This document shows, one piece after another, positions 1-7,815 of a DNA stretch of 64,000 nt. Made by a program: the position numbers and the translations under genes. Numbering within the stretch: the stretch's first letter is position 1; each line of letters starts with the position of its first letter. The notes below the pieces were generated by a model that saw only the letters and a program-made list of their open reading frames with translations, had not been told where the DNA came from and searched no databases. Origin of the DNA: Sodaliphilus pleomorphus (lineage in GTDB: Bacteria > Bacteroidota > Bacteroidia > Bacteroidales > Muribaculaceae); NCBI RefSeq assembly GCF_009676955.1, contig NZ_CP045696.1, forward strand, positions 2,995,001 through 3,059,000, in the 5' to 3' direction.

Positions 1-408
1 ATAGTTGCCGCTCTTGTAAAACTGCATGTCGGCATTGGGCAGCGTGAAGTTGTAGTTGTAGTAGTGCACAAAGGTGCTGTTGCTCTGTGCATAGTCGGTG
101 ATGTCGGCCTCGTTGAAGCCGCTCACATACTCGCTGGGCACCAGCACCGACGGCTGCCAGTTGGCATTGCAATGCCTCACGCTGTAGCGCAGGTAGTGCA
201 CGTCGTAGTCGAGATAGTCAAACGTGATGTTGAGCACGTCGTCGCTGCCCATGACATAGATGGGGGGCAGATACAGGTTGCTCGATGGTGCGATTTGCAC
301 CGATTTCACCTTGCTGTCGAGCACCTGTGGCAGGGTGTTGACTGCCTGTGCCATCGCCTGGCCTGCCAGCAGCATGCCACACAACACTGTGAAGAGAAAC
401 GTTTTCAT
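1..408 (-). CDS. type IX secretion system plug protein (DUF5103), N-terminal part
   Basis: The gene runs off the left edge, so only 136 N-terminal codons are visible. The start ATG at 406-408 (minus) opens a signal peptide (MKTFLFTVLCGMLLAGQAMA) followed by a beta-rich segment with PPIYVMGSDD, ITFDYLD, RHCNANWQPS and SEYVSGFNEADITDY. This is the typical beginning of the DUF5103 family. Members form the plug of the SprA translocon of the type IX secretion system at the outer membrane; that role is family knowledge. The GldH gene and the secreted proteins with sorting-like tails in this window fit an organism with that system. The assignment rests on remembered family sequence and only a third or less of the protein is seen. 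Confidence 0.8.
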   Translation of the reverse strand, partial: MKTFLFTVLCGMLLAGQAMAQAVNTLPQVLDSKVKSVQIAPSSNLYLPPIYVMGSDDVLNITFDYLDYDVHYLRYSVRHCNANWQPSVLVPSEYVSGFNEADITDYAQSNSTFVHYYNYNFTLPNADMQFYKSGNY

Positions 409-446
409 AACATGCGATTGAGGAGTGGTTGTTTTTTTTTGATTGC

Positions 447-917
447 TTATTGGGCAACTGGCACCGAGTGGGTGTCTTTCACCGTGCCTATGACAAAGAC
501 ACTGTGCACCGACCCTATGCTCTTCATCTCGCCCAGGCGGTTGAGCACAAAGTCCTGATAGTGGTGCATGTCGCGCACATACACCTTGATGATGAAGTCA
601 AAGTCGCCGCTGGTGTTGTAGCATTCGGTCACTTCTTCCATCCCTTTCATGGCATCGACAAACTCCTGGGCATACTCCTTGCCGTGTTGCTTGAGGCGGA
701 TGTTGCACAGCACGATCATGCCGTTGCCCACCATGTCGGGATCGACCACAGCTACATATTTCTTAATATAACCCTCGCGCTCCAGCCGCTTCTGCCGCTC
801 AAAGGTGGGCGATGCCGAGAGATGAACGGCCTCGGCAAGCTCCTTGGTGGTGAGCTTGCTGTTGTGTTGCAGCTCTTTCAGAATTTTGATGTCGATTGCA
901 TCCAGTTTGTCAATCAT
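447..917 (-). CDS. Lrp/AsnC family transcriptional regulator
   Basis: A 156-aa protein with the two-domain layout of Lrp/AsnC regulators. An N-terminal winged helix (LDAIDIKILKELQHNSKLT, then KELAEAVHLSASPTFERQ) leads into a C-terminal RAM domain containing TSGDFDFIIKVYVRD. The start MIDKLDAID at 917 was chosen because it matches where the family begins; the open frame extends 31 codons further, but a promoter element lies inside that extension. Such proteins bind DNA as octamers or other oligomers and often sense amino acids; the ligand here is unknown. It stands alone, 38 bp from the T9SS plug gene on the same strand. Confidence 0.9.
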   Translation of the reverse strand: MIDKLDAIDIKILKELQHNSKLTTKELAEAVHLSASPTFERQKRLEREGYIKKYVAVVDPDMVGNGMIVLCNIRLKQHGKEYAQEFVDAMKGMEEVTECYNTSGDFDFIIKVYVRDMHHYQDFVLNRLGEMKSIGSVHSVFVIGTVKDTHSVPVAQ

Positions 918-973
918 CTGTTTTCTTAATCTTTGTTTTGGAAGAAAAAAATCCGTAATTACATTATGGTCTA

Positions 974-981
974 CAAAGTTA
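974..981 (-). promoter_or_regulatory. -7 element of the Lrp-family gene
   Basis: On the minus strand this reads TAACTTTG, a perfect TAnnTTTG box of the Bacteroidota primary sigma factor, 56 bp upstream of the chosen start codon. T-rich stretches lie further upstream but no well-spaced -33 TTTG was found. Confidence 0.6.
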
Positions 982-1084
982 GAAAAAAATCTGTAAGCCC
1001 AAAAACACAAACACCCCCTTTTAGCAACACACTGTTTTTAGCCCCCGTTCAGCTCCGAAATCTTGTATAATTTATCCCTGCAAC

Positions 1085-1121
1085 AAAAAAAACCAACCAG
1101 TTTGTTGTCAACCAGTTGGTT
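1085..1121 (-). terminator. intrinsic terminator after tRNA-Arg
   Basis: The arms AACCAAC (1091-1097) and GTTGGTT (1115-1121) pair, and on the minus strand they are followed by a run of eight T. It sits immediately downstream of the tRNA gene. Confidence 0.75.
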
Positions 1122-1134
1122 TTTTTTATAGTTG

Positions 1135-1206
1135 TGATCCCATGGGGAGTCGAACCCCAATCAAAGGAACCGGAATCCTTCATTCTATCCATTAAACTAT
1201 GGGACC
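1135..1206 (-). tRNA. tRNA-Arg (anticodon CCG)
   Basis: The minus strand folds into a cloverleaf. The acceptor arm GGTCCCA pairs with TGGGATC, with a G-U at the second pair. The anticodon arm is AAGGA-TTCCGGT-TCCTT, giving anticodon CCG, and the T arm is GGGG-TTCGACT-CCCC. The discriminator is A and no CCA is encoded. The gene is followed by a good intrinsic terminator. Confidence 0.93.
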
Positions 1207-1251
1207 GGAAAATTTCTCGCCTTCGGTGGCGCAAAATTAAGCATTATCTCT

Positions 1252-1259
1252 TAACTTTG
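1252..1259 (+). promoter_or_regulatory. -7 element of ung-dinB
   Basis: TAACTTTG followed by C, 30 bp upstream of the ung start codon; a textbook Bacteroidota -7 box. No convincing -33 element was found. Confidence 0.6.
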
Positions 1260-1289
1260 CAAAAGTGAACGTCAAAAATCCTAACATTT

Positions 1290-1952
1290 ATGCAGGTCAA
1301 GATTGATGCTACTTGGAACCAGGAGCTGGCTGCCGAGTGGGAAAAGCCATACTTTGCCAAGCTCACGGGCTTTGTGCGCGAGCAGTATCGCACGAGCCAG
1401 GTGTTCCCGCCCGGACACCAAATTTTTGCTGCCTTCGATGCCACTCCGTTCCCCGATGTGAAAGTTGTCATTCTCGGGCAAGATCCCTATCACGAGCTGG
1501 GACAGGCCAACGGGCTCTGTTTCTCGGTAAACGACGGCGTTGCATTGCCACCATCGTTGCAAAACATTTTCAAGGAGGTGCACGATGACACTGGCGCGCC
1601 CATTCCCAAGAGCGGCGACTTGAGCCGTTGGGCCAGGCAAGGCGTGCTCATGCTCAATGCCACACTCACGGTGCAGGCCCACCGGGCCGGTTCTCACCAG
1701 GGGCAAGGCTGGGAGCAATTTACCGATGCTGTGATTTCTCACTTGAGCGAGCATCGCGAGCATCTTGTTTTCATCTTGTGGGGCTCCTATGCCATCAAGA
1801 AAGGGGCCTGTATCAATCGCATGAAGCATCTTGTGCTCACCTCGCCGCATCCCTCGCCGCTCTCGGCCTACCGCGGATTTTTTGGCAATCATCACTTCTC
1901 TCGTGCCAACGCCTATCTTGTGGCCCACGGTCTTGATCCCATCGAGTGGTGA
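1290..1952 (+). CDS. ung: uracil-DNA glycosylase (family 1)
   Basis: A 220-aa protein of normal length for Ung. It carries the water-activating motif GQDPYH at residues 63-68 (catalytic Asp65) and the DNA-intercalating motif HPSPLS at 187-192, followed by YRGF. The enzyme cuts uracil from DNA and starts base-excision repair in the cytoplasm. A TAACTTTG promoter box lies 30 bp upstream. The stop codon ends 6 bp before the dinB start, so the two DNA-repair genes probably form one transcript. Confidence 0.97.
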   Translation: MQVKIDATWNQELAAEWEKPYFAKLTGFVREQYRTSQVFPPGHQIFAAFDATPFPDVKVVILGQDPYHELGQANGLCFSVNDGVALPPSLQNIFKEVHDDTGAPIPKSGDLSRWARQGVLMLNATLTVQAHRAGSHQGQGWEQFTDAVISHLSEHREHLVFILWGSYAIKKGACINRMKHLVLTSPHPSPLSAYRGFFGNHHFSRANAYLVAHGLDPIEW

Positions 1953-1958
1953 CGTGTG

Positions 1959-3050
1959 ATGGAAATGCGCAAAATCATTCATGTCGACATGGATGCTTTC
2001 TTTGCATCGGTCGAGCAGCTCGACAACCCCTCGCTCAGGGGGCTGCCTGTGGCTGTAGGGCATGATGCCCCGCGCAGCGTGGTGTCGACGGCAAGTTACG
2101 AGGCACGTCGCTACGGGGTGCACTCGGCACAGCCCATGGCTACGGCCAAGCGACTGTGTCCCGGCCTGGTCGTCGTGGAGCCGCGTTTTGAGCGATACAA
2201 GGAGATCTCGGCCCGTGTGCATGAAATCTTTTGCCACTATACCGACCTGGTTGAGCCCATCTCGATCGACGAGGCCTTTCTCGATGTCACGACCTGCAAG
2301 ACGGGAGCAGCCTTGGCCATGGATGTCGCCGCCGAGATCAGGGCCCGCATCAAGTCGCAGCTGCATCTCACAGCCTCGGCGGGGGTGAGCTACAACAAGC
2401 TGCTTGCCAAGATTGCCAGCGACTATCGCAAGCCCGACGGGCTCACGGTGGTGCACCCGGCGAGGGCGCTCGACTTCCTGCAGCGTCTGCCTGTCGAGAA
2501 CCTGTGGGGAGTGGGGCCGAAGACTGCCCAGCGCTTGCACGGCATGCACATCTTCACTGTGGGGCAGCTGCGTGAGCTCAGCCTGCGCTTCCTCACCGAT
2601 GCTTTTGGCAAGATGGGAGCTGTGTACTATGACTATGCACGCGGCATCGACACGCGGCCGGTCACGGTGCACCACGTGCGCAAGTCGATAGGGTGTGAAT
2701 GCACCTTTTTGACCGATATCGACAAAAGGTCGGCGGCCGTGATCGAGTTGTATCATGCCGTGCTCGAACTTGTAGACCGCATTGCACGTCACGACTTCGA
2801 GGGCCGAACGCTCACGCTCAAGGTGAAGTTTGCCGATTTCACGCAAGTCACACGCAGCGTGACGCAGTCGCGGGTGTTGCGCGACAAGGCCGACATTCTT
2901 CCGCTTGCCAAGCAGTTGCTTGCCAAGGTCGACTACGAGCACCGGCCATTCCGCCTGCTGGGGCTGTCGGTGTCACGCACCGATGCCGAGGGCGGCGATG
3001 CGCCTGTAGCCCGCTGGCACGTGGGCGAGCTTCCCTTTCAGCCCTATTGA
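1959..3050 (+). CDS. dinB: DNA polymerase IV (Y family)
   Basis: A 363-aa Y-family polymerase. The palm motif HVDMDAFFASVEQ lies near the N-terminus, the second catalytic motif SIDEAFLD near residue 100, and the helix-hairpin-helix stretch ENLWGVGPKTAQRL in the thumb. A GTG (1956), ATG (1959) and ATG (1965) are all in frame; 1959 is taken as start because ATG is preferred and it sits directly behind ung. Family members do error-prone translesion synthesis past damaged bases. Pairing with ung suggests a small DNA-damage operon. No LexA-type operator was recognised. Confidence 0.95.
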   Translation: MEMRKIIHVDMDAFFASVEQLDNPSLRGLPVAVGHDAPRSVVSTASYEARRYGVHSAQPMATAKRLCPGLVVVEPRFERYKEISARVHEIFCHYTDLVEPISIDEAFLDVTTCKTGAALAMDVAAEIRARIKSQLHLTASAGVSYNKLLAKIASDYRKPDGLTVVHPARALDFLQRLPVENLWGVGPKTAQRLHGMHIFTVGQLRELSLRFLTDAFGKMGAVYYDYARGIDTRPVTVHHVRKSIGCECTFLTDIDKRSAAVIELYHAVLELVDRIARHDFEGRTLTLKVKFADFTQVTRSVTQSRVLRDKADILPLAKQLLAKVDYEHRPFRLLGLSVSRTDAEGGDAPVARWHVGELPFQPY

Positions 3051-3075
3051 TGTTGGCCTGGAGTCTTGACCTGTC

Positions 3076-3110
3076 TTTTTGCAAGAATTGATGAATTTTT
3101 TTTATCTTTG
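3076..3110 (+). promoter_or_regulatory. promoter of the GH53 gene
   Basis: TTTTTG at 3076-3081 and TATCTTTG at 3103-3110 are separated by 21 nt, close to the Bacteroidota consensus. The predicted transcript starts near 3116, giving a ~75-nt leader before the start codon at 3192. Confidence 0.75.
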
Positions 3111-3191
3111 CAGCATGCGGCATTTCTTTGTTGCTTTGGCGTTGGGGTGATGTCATGCTTAAATGCCGGCAATTTTAAATCAAGAACGCAC

Positions 3192-4247
3192 ATGAAGATT
3201 ATAGCTCTATTATTTTGTTTTGTCATCTCGGCGGCCTCGGTCATGACCTGGGCGAGCGAGAGTCCCGATACTTTTTGGCTTGGGGCCGACATAAGCGGTA
3301 CCACCGAGCTTGAAGCACAAGGCGTGCAGCTGTATAATGCGGCTGGCGAGCCTCGCGAGAACACACAGCTCATGCACGAGCTGGGTCTCAATGCCGTGAG
3401 GCTACGCGTGTGGGTCAATCCCCAGCAGGGCTTTTGCAGCCCACACGACGTTTTGGTCATGGCGCGCCGCGCCAAGGCCTTGGGCATGGCGATCATGATC
3501 GATTTCCACTATAGCGACTGGTGGGCCGACCCTCACAAGCAAAATATACCCGCGGCTTGGAAAAACTTCAACTATGAGCAGATGAAGCAGGCCCTTGCAG
3601 CCCACACTCGCGAGACCCTGCAATTGCTCAAAGATGACAATATCGACGTGAAATGGGTGCAAGTGGGCAACGAGACCACTCATGGATTCCTGTGGCCCAT
3701 GGGCCGTGCCGAGACCAGCATGGCGCAGTATGCCGGGCTCACCCAGGCCGGCTACGAAGCGGTGAAACAGGTGTATCCCGCAGCTCAGGTTATCATTCAC
3801 CTCGACTCGGCCTGCGACCCCAAGCGCTACGACTTCATCTTCGACGGCTTGCGCCGCTATGGCGCTCACTGGGATGTGATAGGCGTGAGCGTCTACCCCT
3901 ATTGGGACAAGGATGCCGGCCTTGAGCAAGACTTGGAAGGCACACTGCGCGACTTCACTGCCAACCTGGTGCGCCTGAGCAAGAAATATGGCTGCGAGAC
4001 CATGGTCGTGGAGACCGGCACCGAGGCGGCTAAGCCGCAAGAGGGCAAGCAGGTGATGCAAGCCATCATCGATGCCGCGCTCAACAAGACGCAAGGCCAG
4101 TGTCACGGCGTGTTTTACTGGGCTCCAGAGCTTGAAGGCCAGTATCCGCTGGGCGCCTTCAGCAATCACCGGCCCACAGCAATCATGCAGGCCTTCACCG
4201 AGGCTGCCGCCCGCCTGGCAGCAAGGTCGGCTGGCCCAAGGCGATGA
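3192..4247 (+). CDS. GH53 arabinogalactan endo-beta-1,4-galactanase
   Basis: A 351-aa secreted protein. A signal peptide (MKIIALLFCFVISAASVMTWA) precedes a TIM-barrel with the GH53 landmarks LGADIS at the mature start, RLRVWVNPQ, DFHYSDWWADP, the acid/base Glu in VGNETTHG, and the nucleophile Glu in VVETG. Family 53 enzymes cut beta-1,4-galactan side chains of pectin, here most likely in the periplasm or at the surface. The start at 3192 is the one with a proper signal peptide; the frame runs on upstream without one. No SusC/SusD pair is next to it, so this is not a classic polysaccharide-utilisation locus. Confidence 0.9.
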   Translation: MKIIALLFCFVISAASVMTWASESPDTFWLGADISGTTELEAQGVQLYNAAGEPRENTQLMHELGLNAVRLRVWVNPQQGFCSPHDVLVMARRAKALGMAIMIDFHYSDWWADPHKQNIPAAWKNFNYEQMKQALAAHTRETLQLLKDDNIDVKWVQVGNETTHGFLWPMGRAETSMAQYAGLTQAGYEAVKQVYPAAQVIIHLDSACDPKRYDFIFDGLRRYGAHWDVIGVSVYPYWDKDAGLEQDLEGTLRDFTANLVRLSKKYGCETMVVETGTEAAKPQEGKQVMQAIIDAALNKTQGQCHGVFYWAPELEGQYPLGAFSNHRPTAIMQAFTEAAARLAARSAGPRR

Positions 4248-4340
4248 GTACTAAGTCTCGAGAGGAAGGTGCAATGTGTACTTGGCGAGGAGGCGATGTC
4301 GCTGTAATATGCCCACTGACGAAAAAACATGTGCAGACTG

Positions 4341-4371
4341 TTGGGATTACTACCGAAAAGTAGTAACTTTG
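4341..4371 (+). promoter_or_regulatory. promoter of the family 2 glycosyltransferase gene
   Basis: TTG at 4341-4343 and TAACTTTG at 4364-4371 with 20 nt between them. The start codon follows 40 nt downstream. Confidence 0.7.
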
Positions 4372-4411
4372 GAAAATTAAAGTTGGTTTTTAGAAATTGA
4401 TTTAACCGTTC

Positions 4412-5227
4412 ATGACTCTGCAATTGCTCATATGCACGCTCGACGACCGCATCCAGTCGGTGCCACAATTGCTCATCGAGCCAGTGCCTGGCATCAGCTA
4501 CCTGGTGTCGTGGCAGCATCGCGACGGTTATGTGCCTTGCGAGTTGCCCCAGGCGTTGAAACGCCACGATGTGGAGGTCGCTATTATAGATGGAAAGGGA
4601 TTGAGTCGCAATCGCAACAATTGTCTTAAAATGGCAACTGGCGACATTTGCTTGATTGCCGACGACGACTGCCTATACACGCGCGAGCGGCTGCAATCGG
4701 TTATCGATACTTTTACTGCTCACCCCGATGTTGCAATCGCTACTTTCAAGGCTCAGAACGATGTTGCTCCCAAGGTCTATCCAGGTTACTCGTTCAGCCT
4801 TGCCCAGCCAGCGAGAAAGTATTACGTCACCTCGTTTGAGATTGCCTTTCGCCGGTCGATGATGCCGGCCGGGTTGCGTTTTGACGAGAATTTCGGGTTG
4901 GGCTCGGGTGTGTTTGATTGCGGCGAGGAGTCGGTGTTTATCCACGATGCCTTGCGAGCCGGTCTCAGTTGCCGCTTTTTCCCCACGGTCGTTGTCGAGC
5001 ACCTGGGCCCTACCACGCAGTCGACCCATGCTGCCGACCCTGGTGTGCTCATGGCTCGCGGAGCCTACATCTACAAGGCTCACCGGCGCAGTGTCATCTT
5101 TCGTGCCTTGGCTGTGGCCTGGCGATTGCGACGTGCCAAGGGCATCCCTTTCAACTATGCCCTGGAGTATACCATCAAGGGATTTTCAAAAATGCAGGAA
5201 ATTGAGTCCCGTAGCAAGAGGAACTAA
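4412..5227 (+). CDS. family 2 (GT-A) glycosyltransferase
   Basis: A 271-aa cytoplasmic protein with no signal peptide. It has the GT-A layout: SRNRNNCLKMATGD before the metal/nucleotide-sugar motif IADDDCLY, and an acceptor-side stretch DENFGLGSGVFDCGEESVF. Family 2 enzymes transfer sugars from nucleotide sugars to lipid, glycan or protein acceptors. The substrate cannot be read from the sequence and no polysaccharide cluster surrounds it. Its stop codon overlaps the end of the convergent DUF1893 gene by four bases, so the two transcripts run tail to tail. Confidence 0.85.
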   Translation: MTLQLLICTLDDRIQSVPQLLIEPVPGISYLVSWQHRDGYVPCELPQALKRHDVEVAIIDGKGLSRNRNNCLKMATGDICLIADDDCLYTRERLQSVIDTFTAHPDVAIATFKAQNDVAPKVYPGYSFSLAQPARKYYVTSFEIAFRRSMMPAGLRFDENFGLGSGVFDCGEESVFIHDALRAGLSCRFFPTVVVEHLGPTTQSTHAADPGVLMARGAYIYKAHRRSVIFRALAVAWRLRRAKGIPFNYALEYTIKGFSKMQEIESRSKRN

Positions 5228-5655
5228 TTTTTCATTTTCCTGTTTTGCATCTCAGTGAAGTGGGCCTTCAGCAGGTCTACAACCTGTTGTGCCGTGCTGG
5301 CTGGCTCCACGATTTTCTCGAGCGGGCAGCGGGTGTCGCCCGCAGGCACAACGATGGCGTCGACCATCGTGCCACAGCTGTAGTTTATATGGTTCTCCTC
5401 AAGCAAGGGCACTGCCTTGCGGCTCATCACGTCGGCATATATTTCTCTCACCCCGCCCACAGCGGCCATGCCGGCAGCTGCCTTGCCTGTCACCTTGTCG
5501 GCAATGCAGGCTCCTTTCAGAAACTCCGGGTCATTGTTGAGCAGGTCTTCGAGGTCGCGCACGCCTTTTTTGTAGAACGTGGCCACGCGCCCGGCGTTGC
5601 TCACCACAAGCGAGCATTGCGTGCTGTGCAGCAGGTCGATGATGTCGTGTGTCAT
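5224..5655 (-). CDS. DUF1893 domain protein
   Basis: A 143-aa soluble protein matching DUF1893: CSLVVSNAGRVATFYKKGVR, then EFLKGACIADKVTGKAAAG, GGVREIYADVMS and a Cys-containing end DTRCPLEKIV. The family has a deaminase-like fold, but its reaction is not established to my knowledge. It lies 27 bp downstream of an ECF-type membrane S-component on the same strand, so a role linked to a small-molecule cofactor or vitamin is a reasonable guess and no more. The 3' end overlaps the glycosyltransferase end by four bases. Confidence 0.8.
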   Translation of the reverse strand: MTHDIIDLLHSTQCSLVVSNAGRVATFYKKGVRDLEDLLNNDPEFLKGACIADKVTGKAAAGMAAVGGVREIYADVMSRKAVPLLEENHINYSCGTMVDAIVVPAGDTRCPLEKIVEPASTAQQVVDLLKAHFTEMQNRKMKN

Positions 5656-5682
5656 GTGTGCAGTAATAGGGGCTTGTGTGAT

Positions 5683-6201
5683 CTACTTGGTGAGCGCATA
5701 CTTGAGCAAGGCCCAGCCGCCCAGCACCTGAATGGTCATGCCCGGAAGACCCAGCCTGAAGTCGGTCACGGCAGCCATGAGGTTGCCGTTGAGCGCCCAC
5801 TCAAAGCCGCTGCCCAGCACCTGGTAGCCCAGCACTACGGCTATGAGGGCGCCTATGCTCACTTTGCGGGTCTTGCGGGCGGCCAGGGCGGCAGCACTTG
5901 CCAGCAGTACCGACTTGATGAGTATTGCCGGCAGCACGGCAAGAGCCGGCATGTCGAAAAACACCGAGTTGACTATGGGCGACATCACGGCTGTGAGCAG
6001 TCCCACCTTGATTCCGTACTTGTAGGCCCCTATGAGGGTGAAGAAGTAGATGGGCAGGAAGATGAGGCCGCCATGGGGTATCATGGCATGGCACAATTGG
6101 GGCACCACGATGTTGCCAATGATGAAGAGGGCTGCAAATGTCCATGCGCGGGTTTCTTTGAGCGAGAGCGCATAGAGTCGTGTAGTGTTACTTATTTCCA
6201 T
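5683..6201 (-). CDS. ECF transporter S-component-like membrane protein
   Basis: A 172-aa hydrophobic protein with about five to six membrane segments, for example WTFAALFIIGNIVVPQL, GLIFLPIYFFTLIGAY and IGALIAVVLGYQVLGSG. Size, topology and the GLIFLPIYFFTLIGAYKYG region resemble the substrate-binding S subunits of energy-coupling-factor importers. Such S-components recruit a shared ATPase/T-component module encoded elsewhere. The substrate is unknown. It is the first gene of a two-gene unit with the DUF1893 protein. Confidence 0.75.
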   Translation of the reverse strand: MEISNTTRLYALSLKETRAWTFAALFIIGNIVVPQLCHAMIPHGGLIFLPIYFFTLIGAYKYGIKVGLLTAVMSPIVNSVFFDMPALAVLPAILIKSVLLASAAALAARKTRKVSIGALIAVVLGYQVLGSGFEWALNGNLMAAVTDFRLGLPGMTIQVLGGWALLKYALTK

Positions 6202-6323
6202 ATCGTTTTGTGTTGAATTTTATTTACCATGAATTGGTGTGGCTGTGCCTTGGGTGCATTACAGCTGTGCATGCATTCTTGTGTGAGCACCCATCGCAAA
6301 AAATTTTACACTCATGAAAAACA
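6202..6323 (-). other. leader region of the ECF S-component gene with a hairpin
   Basis: 122 bp between the alpha-amylase stop and the S-component start. A T-rich run ending TTTTTTGC on the minus strand is a weak -7-like element. TGGGTGC at 6251-6257 can pair with GCACCCA at 6287-6293 around a loop that itself contains palindromes (ACAGCTGT, ATGCAT). No known riboswitch class was recognised. Confidence 0.35.
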
Positions 6324-7655
6324 TTATTTTGCCTTGAGTATGAAATACTGAAAGGGCTTGAGGTTGACTTTGCTGGCCAGCTTCATGCTCTTGCCGGTAT
6401 ACACATTGTCAACGGCATGACCTGCCCACTGCTGCGGCAAGTCGAACGTGTGAGCCGCATTGCGCACGTTCACAAGCACCAGGAAGTCGCCGCTGGCGTC
6501 GGTCTTCATGAAGGCCATCACGTCGCGGTCGGGATAAGGGATGAGCTCGCCCTTGCGCAGTGCCGAGTACTTGTTGTAGAGCCCTATGAGTTTCTGATAC
6601 TCACGGTAAACCTCGGGGTGAGCAGTCCAGTCGACAGGCACATACTTGAAGAAGTTGATAGTCTTGTCGTAGCCCACCTCTTGCGACCCATAGATGAGAG
6701 CGCCGCCGTGGGGGAAGATGGTGGCCACATAGGCTGCCATCGCTCCATGCTGATTGGTGAATTCGGTCACAGTCGAGGCCTGGGTGGCTTGGTCGTGATT
6801 GGTGGTGAAGCGCATTTTAACTTTTCCTTTAGGAAGCGGTTCATATTCTTTTCTGTCGCTGCTGAATAGATCGTAGGCAGGGGCGCCTTTCCACACTTTC
6901 ACCAGGTCGCTCTTGTAGGCCCAGCCATAGTTCATGTCGAAGCCCCCCACGGTGAAGTTGTCGGGGCGACTGCCCTCGGCCAGCATCACAATGTCGCGGT
7001 TGCCGGCAGCCTTGCGCAGCTCGTCGATCGCTTCTTTCCAGAAGTCGGCTGGAACACCGTCGGCCACATCGCAGCGAAAGCCGTCGATGCCACAATTCAC
7101 AATCCAGAATTTCATGGCGTCGATCATGGCGGCACGCATCTCACGGTTGTCGTAGTTGAGGTCGGCCACATCGGTCCAGTCGGTGTGAGCTGGATATATT
7201 ACATTGCCGTTCTCGTCCTGGGTGTACCAGTCCTTGTGATCTTTCATCCACACGTTGTCCCACGCTGTGTGGTTGGCCACCCAGTCAAGAATGATGCCCA
7301 TGCCATGCTCGTGGCACACTTGCACCAGGTGTTTGAAGTCGTTGATGGTGCCAAACTCGGGTGCGATGGCCTTGTAGTCGCTTATGCTGTAGGGTGAGTT
7401 TTTGCTCTTCTCCTTGCCTATTGGGTAAATGGGCATCACCCACATCACATTCACTCCCAAGGCACTTATCGAGTCGATGCGAGCAGCCACGGCGTTGAGC
7501 GAGTTGCTGGGGGCAAACACGCGTGGATTCACTTGATACATGGCTATATCCGACACTGCAGGCAGTTGAAACTTGGCATTGGCTGCCTGTGCCCTAAACA
7601 GGCCTTGTGCAATCATGAGCACCAGAGCCACGAGGATTAAGAGTGTCTTTTTCAT
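6324..7655 (-). CDS. GH13 alpha-amylase family glycosidase, secreted
   Basis: A 443-aa protein with a signal peptide (residues 1 to about 25) and a full GH13 barrel. The four conserved regions are seen: DWVANH at 124-129, GFRCDVA with nucleophile Asp196, LAEG with acid/base Glu227, and TTNHDQ with transition-state Asp288. A short all-beta C-terminal domain ends the protein. Family members hydrolyse or rearrange alpha-glucans. The signal peptide places it in the periplasm or cell envelope. The length is short for a multidomain Sus amylase and no starch-binding domain is visible. A TAACTTTG box (minus, 7687-7694) lies just upstream. Confidence 0.92.
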   Translation of the reverse strand: MKKTLLILVALVLMIAQGLFRAQAANAKFQLPAVSDIAMYQVNPRVFAPSNSLNAVAARIDSISALGVNVMWVMPIYPIGKEKSKNSPYSISDYKAIAPEFGTINDFKHLVQVCHEHGMGIILDWVANHTAWDNVWMKDHKDWYTQDENGNVIYPAHTDWTDVADLNYDNREMRAAMIDAMKFWIVNCGIDGFRCDVADGVPADFWKEAIDELRKAAGNRDIVMLAEGSRPDNFTVGGFDMNYGWAYKSDLVKVWKGAPAYDLFSSDRKEYEPLPKGKVKMRFTTNHDQATQASTVTEFTNQHGAMAAYVATIFPHGGALIYGSQEVGYDKTINFFKYVPVDWTAHPEVYREYQKLIGLYNKYSALRKGELIPYPDRDVMAFMKTDASGDFLVLVNVRNAAHTFDLPQQWAGHAVDNVYTGKSMKLASKVNLKPFQYFILKAK

Positions 7656-7686
7656 CTTTTGGTTGAATTTACAGTTTTGTTTATCG

Positions 7687-7694
7687 CAAAGTTA
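7687..7694 (-). promoter_or_regulatory. -7 element of the alpha-amylase gene
   Basis: Minus-strand TAACTTTG followed by C, 31 bp before the start codon. Confidence 0.6.
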
Positions 7695-7803
7695 AATAAT
7701 TTTGCCCAAAATCACGCAGAAATTTCCAAGGAAACACCTTTTTGTTTCTTCTGTTGTTGTACAGAAAAATGCTAAATCTCGTGCCAGGTGACGAGGGTTT
7801 TGT

Positions 7804-7811
7804 TACCTTTG
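7804..7811 (+). promoter_or_regulatory. -7 element abutting the TIGR02757 start codon
   Basis: TACCTTTG ends only 4 nt before the ATG at 7816. With Bacteroidota spacing the transcript would begin at or within a base or two of the start codon, which predicts a leaderless mRNA. Confidence 0.55.
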
Positions 7812-7815
7812 TGGC

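Noticed and set aside
1281-2942. 553-codon open frame on the minus strand opposite ung and dinB
   Set aside because: It covers two certain genes on the other strand and resembles no protein; it is a by-product of GC-rich codon bias.
6251-6293. Known riboswitch (TPP, cobalamin, preQ1, FMN) ahead of the ECF gene
   Set aside because: None of the conserved core sequences of these classes was found in the 122-bp leader.
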